This document shows, one piece after another, positions 1 through 5,654 of a stretch of 7,976 nt of DNA. Position 1 is the stretch's first letter, and each line of letters opens with the position of its first letter. The notes below the pieces were generated by a model that was not told where the DNA came from, did no database searches, and saw only the letters and a list, made by a program, of their open reading frames with translations. The position numbers and the translations under genes were made by a program. Source of the stretch: Parachlamydiales bacterium. GTDB taxonomy: Bacteria > Chlamydiota > Chlamydiia > Chlamydiales > SM23-39. The stretch covers positions 1-7,976 of the forward strand of contig JAGVDZ010000040.1 in the NCBI GenBank assembly GCA_020058465.1. Direction: 5' to 3'.

Positions 1-849
1 ATTACTGTATGTCAAGAAGGGAACCAGTTAGGGGGGCAGCTGACCACATTTGCAGCTGTCCTAGGCTATGCCAAGTCCCATGGGTTAACCCCCTACTTCC
101 CCAAAGAAATGCTCCTTCAATTGCCGGGAGGACACGCCAACTACGAAGCTATCTTTCATCGTCTACCCCAGGATCCCCCTTCTAACCTCTTGTCCCACCC
201 TTTTCGTCATTTGGGAATCCAGACAAGTCCCCATCCCTGTCTTCCTGAAGGGGCTAATCTTTGTCTTTGTATGATGCCGAGCTATCCCTTCGCCTATTTT
301 AAGCTCCATCGAAAAGAGATCATCGATCTCTTTGGCCCCTCTGTAGAAGTGCAAAAAAGGCTTGAGAGCAAATATCGAGAGATCCTCGAGCACCCAAAAA
401 CGGTAGCAGTCCATGTCAGGACTTATAGCCCCAATCTGACGATCCACTGGTGTCTTGGGGCTGATTATTTTGAAAGGGCGATGAGCTACTTTTCTAATGA
501 CCACCTATTTGTGATCTTCTCCGATCGAATTGACTGGTGTAAAAAATATCTTCACCTTGAAGGAAGAGAGGTCCGTTTTATGGAAAATAACTCCCACATC
601 GACGATCTTTATCTCATTGCTGCTTGTAAGAATGTGATTATGTCGAACTCGACTTTTAGCTGGTGGGGCGCCTATCTGAAAGACGAAACAACAGGAGTCG
701 TCCTGGCTCCTGAAAAGTGGTTTCAAGATGAAAAGCCCTCTCAACGAAAACTGTTTTATCCAGACTCCTATCAGATTTTACCTGTCTATCGCCTCGATCC
801 CCCTACAACCGATCTTTGGCATTTTCAAACCAAGTCCCTTGGGGATTGA
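1..849 (+). CDS. GT11-type glycosyltransferase (alpha-1,2-fucosyltransferase-like), 5' partial
   Basis: The frame is open from base 1 to a TGA at 847-849, giving 282 residues with the start outside the window. The best family mark is SNSTFSWWGAYL (bases 643-678), which closely matches the conserved C-terminal motif of GT11 alpha-1,2-fucosyltransferases. An HVR tripeptide at 412-420 sits where the family has its HxRRGDY donor-site motif, and LGGQLTTFAAVLGYA near the N-terminus aligns with the usual LGNQ(L/M)FQ segment. The family normally has about 290-300 residues, so probably only a few N-terminal residues are missing. By family, it would transfer fucose from GDP-fucose to a galactose-type acceptor at the cytoplasmic face of the inner membrane. 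Both donor-site motifs differ from consensus, so the sugar specificity is uncertain. The next gene starts inside its stop codon, which points to operonic coupling. The gene looks more A+T-rich and less C-biased than those downstream. Confidence 0.8.
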   Translation: MTVCQEGNQLGGQLTTFAAVLGYAKSHGLTPYFPKEMLLQLPGGHANYEAIFHRLPQDPPSNLLSHPFRHLGIQTSPHPCLPEGANLCLCMMPSYPFAYFKLHRKEIIDLFGPSVEVQKRLESKYREILEHPKTVAVHVRTYSPNLTIHWCLGADYFERAMSYFSNDHLFVIFSDRIDWCKKYLHLEGREVRFMENNSHIDDLYLIAACKNVIMSNSTFSWWGAYLKDETTGVVLAPEKWFQDEKPSQRKLFYPDSYQILPVYRLDPPTTDLWHFQTKSLGD

Positions 850-2117
850 TGAAATTTGTACGCGTTGCCGCCTTTCACTACTCTTCTGCCATCAAAATGG
901 TCTATGGCTTCAATTCTAGCCTTATAAGCGCCTCCTACGAAGAGCAGCTAAAAGCTCTTTTCTCCCTCCGCCTCAACTACAGCGATGCCTTTACCAAGGC
1001 ACTTTTAGCCTATGGCTACGAAGCACAAGAAATCCTCTACGATGTCTACCCCCTACAAAGCAGGTGGGCTCAAGAACAGGGCTTTTCTTTTCAAGCCGAC
1101 CTCTGGCAGCAAGAGATTCTCATCCGACAAATCCAGACCTTGGAACCCACCGTCCTTCTTCTTCATAACGTTCAAATCCTTTCAGACTCCATTCTCAAAC
1201 AGCGCCGCACCCTATTCCCATCTGTCGAAACGTTAGTGATCTTTCGGGGCTATCCTGAAATCGACCGGCAGCTCTATCGACAGCTTCGACAAGCAGATCT
1301 GATCCTAGCAGGCTCTCCAACCCTCCACCAGCTGCTCCAACGACACAACCTACCAGTGCATCTTTTCTATCACTCATTTGACGAGCGTATTCTCGCCTCT
1401 CTACCCTCGCTTCAAGCACCTACGATCCCTTGTTCATTTGTCGGCACTTCCGGGTACGGGTACGGATGGAACCACCAACCTCGCTATCACTATTTACACG
1501 AGCTTCTTCAAAAGACCAACCTCATGTGTTGGCTCGACGAGCCCGAACCCCATTCTCCCCATACAAAGCTCAAAAGGGGACTCGAATCTTTAGCGCGGCA
1601 TCTTCCCCCCCTCCTCCTACAACGATGCAAGGACACGCTGTATCTACCTCAACCATGCCGAAAGATCGCCTTCAATGCGTTAGCTTTCAAACAAGCAACA
1701 ACCCCTTATCCCACAGAACCTCTTCAAAAGCTGTTTCCCCAATCATGCGCCCCCTCTCGATTCGGACTCGGCATGTACCAGACACTGCAGAGTTCGTATG
1801 TCACCTTCAACAAACACACTTTTGCCGCTATGGGCTGTGTCGACAACATTCGACTTTTCGAAGCAACTGGGGTAGGAAGCTGTCTTTTGACCGATGCAGG
1901 ATCAAATCTCGGAGATCTATTTTCCCCAGGTGAAGAGGTGATGGTCTATCGAAACCTTGCCGAATGTCTGGACATCCTCAAAGAACTCCTTGCCTGCCCC
2001 AGCAAAGCACTTACAATTGGGAAGAGAGGACAAAAAAAAACCCTCACCTGTCATACTGTCCAAGCACGAGCCTTCGACCTCCATCGATGGATTCTTCAAT
2101 CTCAAAAAGCAAGGTAG
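849..2117 (+). CDS. CgeB-like glycosyltransferase (GT-B, group 1 type)
   Basis: Encodes 422 residues starting at the ATG at 849-851, which shares its A with the TGA of the preceding gene. A GGGGA stretch at 841-845 can act as ribosome binding site. An earlier in-frame ATG at 816 lies inside the previous gene and is not preferred. The C-terminal domain (about residues 325-415) has RLFEATGVGSCLLTD, then DLFSPGEEVMVYRN, then a basic helix ending in HTVQARA. This is the signature of the CgeB/Glyco_trans_1_2 domain that binds the nucleotide-sugar donor. The N-terminal half (YEEQLKAL, LNYSDAFTKALLAYGYEA) resembles the acceptor domain of the same family, and AGSP at 154-157 is typical of the inter-domain part. 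Such enzymes occur in surface polysaccharide and protein glycosylation loci, but donor and acceptor cannot be predicted. An A9 run at 2032-2040 lies in the coding region and the frame is intact across it. Confidence 0.82.
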   Translation: MKFVRVAAFHYSSAIKMVYGFNSSLISASYEEQLKALFSLRLNYSDAFTKALLAYGYEAQEILYDVYPLQSRWAQEQGFSFQADLWQQEILIRQIQTLEPTVLLLHNVQILSDSILKQRRTLFPSVETLVIFRGYPEIDRQLYRQLRQADLILAGSPTLHQLLQRHNLPVHLFYHSFDERILASLPSLQAPTIPCSFVGTSGYGYGWNHQPRYHYLHELLQKTNLMCWLDEPEPHSPHTKLKRGLESLARHLPPLLLQRCKDTLYLPQPCRKIAFNALAFKQATTPYPTEPLQKLFPQSCAPSRFGLGMYQTLQSSYVTFNKHTFAAMGCVDNIRLFEATGVGSCLLTDAGSNLGDLFSPGEEVMVYRNLAECLDILKELLACPSKALTIGKRGQKKTLTCHTVQARAFDLHRWILQSQKAR

Positions 2118-2120
2118 CCT

Positions 2121-3002
2121 ATGGGACTTCGTCTTGAGTCAATCCATCTTTTGCTGGAGCAGGGAAAAAATTTTCCTTTTTACAAAAAAAAACTCCTCGT
2201 TCTAGGCAAACAAGATGTCTATCTCACCTACCCCTCATTAGAAAAGCTTGCAAAGAAACTCTCCTACTCCTTGCAGCGCCCCCACTTGATCGAACTATCG
2301 TTGAAACCTCATTTGAAAGTGCAAGGGTTTATTTCCGACAAAACTCTCTTCCAAGCTCTAGGATTTCAGTCGATGCAATCGCTCGATGCCTCCTTGTACG
2401 AGGGGGCGGATCTACAGTTTGACCTAAACCAACCAACTCTACCTAATAAACTTAAAGAAGAGTTTGATCTCGTCCTAGATCCTGGGACATTAGAGCACGT
2501 CTTTCATCTTCCCCACTCTTTACACAATATCTTCCAAGCCCTCAAAGTGGGAGGCAGAGTGATCCATATCGCCCCCTCTTCGAACCATTTTGACCACGGC
2601 TTTTATATGTTCTCACCCACTCTTTTTGCCGACTATTATAAGGCCAACTTCTGCCCAATCCAAGCCTTGAAAATCATCCGTTACGACTCCTGCTCTAAAA
2701 AGCCTTGGAAAATAACGCCCTATACACCTGAGAGCTTTGCTCCATTTTCATTTGGGGGACTCGATGATCATATGTACGCCATTTTGTGTGTAGCGACGAA
2801 AACAAAGGATTCTACCTCTCTTGTAATCCCTCAACAACACCTCTTTGCAGGACATCTTTGGAATAGACCCAATGTCAAGGCAAGCTCTCTTCTAAAACAG
2901 CTCATCTGTAGGCTATCTCCCCTCTACCGACTCGTAGCTCGTCTGCGGAAAAAATGGATGCATGTTCAACTCTCTTGTAAATTCCGAACAAAAATCGAAT
3001 GA
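2121..3002 (+). CDS. Class I SAM-dependent methyltransferase-like protein
   Basis: Encodes 293 residues. The start ATG at 2121 lies 3 bases after the previous stop, with an AAGG ribosome binding site at 2111-2114. The core resembles a recognisable but uncharacterised methyltransferase group found in glycan clusters: MGLRLESIHLLL at the N-terminus, LVLGKQDVY at 26-34 in place of the glycine-rich motif I, SLDASLYEGAD at 88-97, FDLVLDPGTLEHV at 115-127 as the motif IV region, LKVGGRVI at 141-148, and NHFDHGFYMFSPTL at 155-168. The last segment is the strongest group mark. The likely role is O- or N-methylation, or capping, of a sugar or glycan, inferred from the neighbours. The C-terminus is basic (RLRKKW near residue 275) and may lie near the membrane. 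Motif I lacks the usual GxGxG, so SAM binding is not assured. The last four bases overlap the next gene. Confidence 0.72.
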   Translation: MGLRLESIHLLLEQGKNFPFYKKKLLVLGKQDVYLTYPSLEKLAKKLSYSLQRPHLIELSLKPHLKVQGFISDKTLFQALGFQSMQSLDASLYEGADLQFDLNQPTLPNKLKEEFDLVLDPGTLEHVFHLPHSLHNIFQALKVGGRVIHIAPSSNHFDHGFYMFSPTLFADYYKANFCPIQALKIIRYDSCSKKPWKITPYTPESFAPFSFGGLDDHMYAILCVATKTKDSTSLVIPQQHLFAGHLWNRPNVKASSLLKQLICRLSPLYRLVARLRKKWMHVQLSCKFRTKIE

Positions 3003-3928
3003 CAACGTCTCTCATCATGGCTACATTTGGCCACGCCCACTGTCTAAGAGAAAGCCTTAACTCCATTGTAAAACAAACACGTCCCCCTGACGAAATTCTC
3101 ATTGTCGACGATGCCTCGTCTGATGGCACCTCCGACATCCTCCAAACATTCCGACATCGTCACCCTAGAGTCCGCATCCTACGAAACCCTAAGAATTTGG
3201 GACCTGCCCGTTCCCTCAACATCGCCCTCACCCTTAGCCGGGGTGACTTTATAGCAGGATGTGCCTCCGACGATCTCTTGGAACCGTGCTTTTTTGAAAC
3301 TACCCTAGCCACATTCCAACGTCATCCCCATTTGGGGTTTTGTGTCGGGGATACCTACCGTTTTTGGGATCAAAGCCCCCACCAGTTGATGCCCCATAAG
3401 ACACTTCCTTTCAAAGATCCTTGTGTATTCACCCCTAAAGATATAGATCACCTTTATCAATCTTGCCACTTTGTGATCCAATCTCACGCCTGTCTATATC
3501 GAAAACAAGCCTTAATTGAACTCGGCGGATTTCACCCTAAGCTCCATAGTCTTTGCGACTGGTATCTCAACCTAGCTCTCGCTCTCAAGCATGGCTTCGC
3601 CTACACCCCTGAGTATGTCTCCCGCTACCGCTTGCACCCCCAATCGTACGCAAGACGTATCCAACAAGACCGGTGGAAACGACAAGAATCGCTCCACACC
3701 CTCATCGACCTGTTAAGCAATGCTCCAAAACTAGACCATCTCTTCACCCAATATAAGGTGTTTTCGCAACTTCCCTACCCCTATTTTATTGACTTGTGTA
3801 AACGCCCCTCTCTTTGGCGACGCATGGCTCCTTCCGTCTTTAAAAAAATCGCCTCCATCCTCCGCAAACGAATAGACTTATACCAACGTTGGGTATATAC
3901 ACAAATGAATTCAAAAACCAACTTTTGA
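2999..3928 (+). CDS. Family 2 glycosyltransferase (GT-A fold)
   Basis: Encodes 309 residues. The start codon overlaps the previous stop in an ATGA (2999-3002). No clear Shine-Dalgarno sequence is visible, so translation is probably coupled. The GT2 landmarks are in order: SLIMATFGHAHCLRESLNSI (4-23), ILIVDDASSDGTSD (33-46) for the nucleotide, NLGPARSLNIAL (66-77), and ASDD (89-92) as the DXD-type metal site. A GGF and CDWYLNLAL segment (176-194) lies in the acceptor region, and SRYRLHPQSYARR at 208-220 is a common GT2 C-terminal element. By family it is an inverting transferase that adds one sugar from a nucleotide donor to a lipid-linked or other acceptor at the cytoplasmic membrane. The last 60 residues are basic without an obvious transmembrane helix. 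The final codons lie in the left arm of a long inverted repeat that brackets the stop codon. Confidence 0.9.
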   Translation: MTTSLIMATFGHAHCLRESLNSIVKQTRPPDEILIVDDASSDGTSDILQTFRHRHPRVRILRNPKNLGPARSLNIALTLSRGDFIAGCASDDLLEPCFFETTLATFQRHPHLGFCVGDTYRFWDQSPHQLMPHKTLPFKDPCVFTPKDIDHLYQSCHFVIQSHACLYRKQALIELGGFHPKLHSLCDWYLNLALALKHGFAYTPEYVSRYRLHPQSYARRIQQDRWKRQESLHTLIDLLSNAPKLDHLFTQYKVFSQLPYPYFIDLCKRPSLWRRMAPSVFKKIASILRKRIDLYQRWVYTQMNSKTNF

Positions 3929-3965
3929 GTCATTTGTGTATATCATTCCTAAGGTCTGGTATAAG
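3877..3965. repeat. Imperfect inverted repeat around the GT2 stop codon
   Basis: The inner arms are a perfect 14-base inverted repeat: ATATACACAAATGA at 3895-3908 and its exact reverse complement at 3930-3943, with a 21-base loop holding the GT2 stop codon (3926-3928). The outer arms are a perfect 9-base pair: CTTATACCA at 3877-3885 and TGGTATAAG at 3957-3965. The two pairs are almost concentric, and the material between them (9 bases left, 13 right) also aligns partly, so the whole reads as one inverted duplication with arms of about 32-36 bases. CCAACGTTGG at 3883-3892 is itself a 10-base palindrome. There is no T-run after either arm, so it is not a standard Rho-independent terminator. The structure could be an RNA hairpin controlling the next gene, a protein-binding site, or a remnant of a small mobile element. 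Confidence 0.85.
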
Positions 3966-3967
3966 GG
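3963..3967 (+). promoter_or_regulatory. Ribosome binding site deciding the start of the exported protein gene
   Basis: AAGGG lies four bases upstream of the ATG at 3972. The other candidate ATG at 3936 has no Shine-Dalgarno sequence and lies inside the right arm of the inverted repeat. This favours the start at 3972. The first three bases of the site belong to the outer right arm of the repeat, so folding of the mRNA could mask it. Confidence 0.6.
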
Positions 3968-3971
3968 TCTC

Positions 3972-4397
3972 ATGAATTTACCCCGTTTTCTCATCCAGCC
4001 ATCTCGCCTGAGCTTGATTGCTTTTATATTTATATTCTTGCCTTGTTTCGGACAGTCTGACGAAGGGACTGTTCTTCTATTCAACGATACACCTTACCAC
4101 TTGAATGCCACACTCTTGGCAGCCGACGGAACCGTTCTAGGTCAAGTGTCGCTTAAAGCAGGTCAGCAGACTAATTTTACAAAAGATCTGTTACCTACGC
4201 GTTATCAACTGCCTATGAATCCAGACACTTCTTTAACTCCCTATACTGTGATTTGGAAGTGTCATACAGAGGGAATCTATGCCATTGGATCGAATGTATC
4301 TCCAGGTAGTCTTGTAAGAGCCACTCTCTGCGATGGTCAGAAGTTTTGTCCACCTCCAAAACCTCAGACTCCCCCTAATCCTCAGAGTGGAAAGTAG
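3972..4397 (+). CDS. Small exported protein of unknown function
   Basis: Encodes 141 residues from the ATG at 3972, chosen for its AAGGG ribosome binding site. Starting at 3936 would add 12 residues. The N-terminus is a clear export signal: basic residues up to R12, then the hydrophobic stretch LSLIAFIFIFLPC (13-25), with a plausible signal peptidase I site after CFG (25-27). Cys25 follows a proline, which is not a good lipobox. The mature part looks like a beta-rich domain: TVLLFNDTPYHLNATLLAADG (33-53), then SLTPYTVIWKC (87-97), then NVSPGSLVRATLC (108-120), with cysteines at 97, 120 and 126 that could form disulfides. It ends in a proline-rich tail (PPPKPQTPPNPQ). It does not resemble a glycan enzyme. 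From memory it recalls short exported proteins of Chlamydia-like bacteria, which is unchecked. It follows GT2 by 43 bases and may be transcribed with it or separately. Confidence 0.75.
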   Translation: MNLPRFLIQPSRLSLIAFIFIFLPCFGQSDEGTVLLFNDTPYHLNATLLAADGTVLGQVSLKAGQQTNFTKDLLPTRYQLPMNPDTSLTPYTVIWKCHTEGIYAIGSNVSPGSLVRATLCDGQKFCPPPKPQTPPNPQSGK

Positions 4398-4409
4398 TCG
4401 CGAATGGTA
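4398..4409. other. Twelve-base gap between convergent genes
   Basis: The stop codon of the exported protein gene (4395-4397, plus strand) and that of the glycosyltransferase gene (4410-4412, minus strand) are separated by 12 bases. There is no hairpin or T-run in the gap or in the adjacent coding ends, so no terminator can be identified for either transcript. Confidence 0.8.
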
Positions 4410-5654
4410 TTAGGGCTGCTGTAAAAGAGCCTCGTGTTGCTCGAGAAAATAGTTCGCATAACGGGAGCGGACGATCTCGAGAGGGTATCCTGGCGCCAAC
4501 CGCTTTACTTTCCTTTGGATTGCATTCGGCTCTTGCCAAGCCGTCATCAGCGTTTCAAGCTCAAAGACACCTTGTAAAAGTTCCTCTCCCGTAGCATTGC
4601 GAGGTGGATACCTACCCAACCCCTCCACACTTCCATCGGCCTTTGTCTTGGTAAATAAAGCAATCTGCTCTGAAAATGAACAAAGACGTCCATCAGATTG
4701 CCGTAACAGAGTGGGAACACAGACTGCATAAGGGGATTCGACAGGTGTTGCCAAATGCCAAAAGTTACAATAGAGGTAAGGTTTTCGATAACAATCGGCT
4801 AAAAATGAGATCCCCGAGCCTGCTATGATCGCTAAATGACAACTTTGAAAAAGGAGGACATCGTGCAAAAAGGAGGTGTGATCCGAGTTTGCATAGTTGA
4901 TGACTCCAAATGTGGAAAAAAGGGAAGGCATCTTCTCTCGCCCCACAAAGACGAGCTGGAAGCCTTTTCCTCGAAAGTGTTCGAGAAGGGGAGCATAGGT
5001 GGCAGGATCGGTGGGAAGCCTTGTCGCATTGGCCGCCTTGTCTTTACAGTGGATCAAGATACGGGGCGTGTCTGGAACGCCGACAAGATCGGAAAGAAGG
5101 GTCCAATAAGATCGCCAATGAGCAAAGAGCAGTGGGTAAAAAGGTTCTTGTCGTTGCTTGAGCCTAAAATAAGAATTCCAAAGGGGGGTCAGTTGATCGA
5201 GGGGTAATAAGTTGAGATAGGTCTGCCCTCGAATCGGACGAATATAGTTCCCCCGAGCATCCAATTGCCACAAGAGACCCGAAAGGCCCGAATCAAGTGT
5301 GATCTTGTGGTAACGGATCATGAGGGGAAGCAATAGCTCATAGAGAAGATAGCTTGCGGCAGCAAACCAAAAGTGGCGTCGGTAAAGAGAGATGAAAGTA
5401 GCCGAAAAAGGATCATTCTTACGAATCCAAACATACCTTTTAGGGGGGATAGATCCCTCTTGCAGTCGCCTTAGAAAAAGGTCTAGCTCACAGATGATAT
5501 GGCCCGTTCCACCTGCAATATTGACGACAAAGACAATCTCATGGTGAAGACAAATTCGATAAAGAGGCCAATAGAGCCACCCAAGGTAGCAAGCTATCCA
5601 AGGGGCGATCCTGGACTCAAAGAAAAAAAGGAGACGTCTCATGAACGTTTTCAT
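4410..5654 (-). CDS. TIGR04372-like putative glycosyltransferase
   Basis: Encodes 414 residues. The ATG (5654-5652) overlaps the stop codon of the asparagine synthase gene in an ATGA, and no Shine-Dalgarno sequence is seen, so translation is probably coupled. An ATG four codons later (5642) is an alternative. The N-terminus (about 8-33) is hydrophobic and aromatic, suggesting membrane attachment. The pattern fits my memory of the TIGR04372 family: GGTGHIICELDLFLRRL (48-64), ILIHCKDKAANATR (199-212) as a counterpart of the family's ICIHVRD strand, a tyrosine-rich segment TYAPLLEHFRGKGFQLVFVG (219-238), VINYANSDHTSFLHDVLL (251-268), then AGSGISFLADCYRKPYLYCN (278-297), where the SG(I/L) and N are typical of the nucleotide-binding half. 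The family occurs in polysaccharide loci and its substrates are not established. A more distant GT-B fold protein is the alternative. Confidence 0.72.
   Translation of the reverse strand: MKTFMRRLLFFFESRIAPWIACYLGWLYWPLYRICLHHEIVFVVNIAGGTGHIICELDLFLRRLQEGSIPPKRYVWIRKNDPFSATFISLYRRHFWFAAASYLLYELLLPLMIRYHKITLDSGLSGLLWQLDARGNYIRPIRGQTYLNLLPLDQLTPLWNSYFRLKQRQEPFYPLLFAHWRSYWTLLSDLVGVPDTPRILIHCKDKAANATRLPTDPATYAPLLEHFRGKGFQLVFVGREKMPSLFSTFGVINYANSDHTSFLHDVLLFQSCHLAIIAGSGISFLADCYRKPYLYCNFWHLATPVESPYAVCVPTLLRQSDGRLCSFSEQIALFTKTKADGSVEGLGRYPPRNATGEELLQGVFELETLMTAWQEPNAIQRKVKRLAPGYPLEIVRSRYANYFLEQHEALLQQP

Noticed and set aside
816..848. Earlier ATG for the CgeB-like gene
   Set aside because: It would add 11 residues inside the preceding gene. 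The ATG at 849 overlaps the stop codon as in the other junctions, and MKFVRVAAFHYSS reads as a natural first beta strand.
1430..1933. 167-codon open frame in another plus-strand frame within the CgeB-like gene
   Set aside because: It lies wholly inside a gene with clear family motifs, and its product is low-complexity Ser/Thr/Pro/Arg-rich with no domain pattern. It is a shadow frame favoured by the C-rich composition.
3895..3943. Rho-independent terminator at the end of the GT2 gene
   Set aside because: The 14-base stem is strong but A+T-rich and neither side is followed by a T-run. It is listed as an inverted repeat instead.
3934..3965. Possible sigma70 promoter TTGTGT ... TATAAG ahead of the exported protein gene
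   Set aside because: The spacer is 20 bases, the -35 is weak, and transcription would start at or beyond the ribosome binding site.
3936..3971. Upstream ATG as start of the exported protein
   Set aside because: No ribosome binding site, position inside the inverted repeat, and 12 extra residues ahead of a normal basic signal-peptide start. The ATG at 3972 has AAGGG at proper distance.
4836..5207. 123-codon plus-strand open frame opposite the TIGR04372-like gene
   Set aside because: It is antisense to a gene with recognisable motifs, and it has no domain or export signal of its own. AAGGAG-like bases near its start are codons of the opposite strand read backwards.
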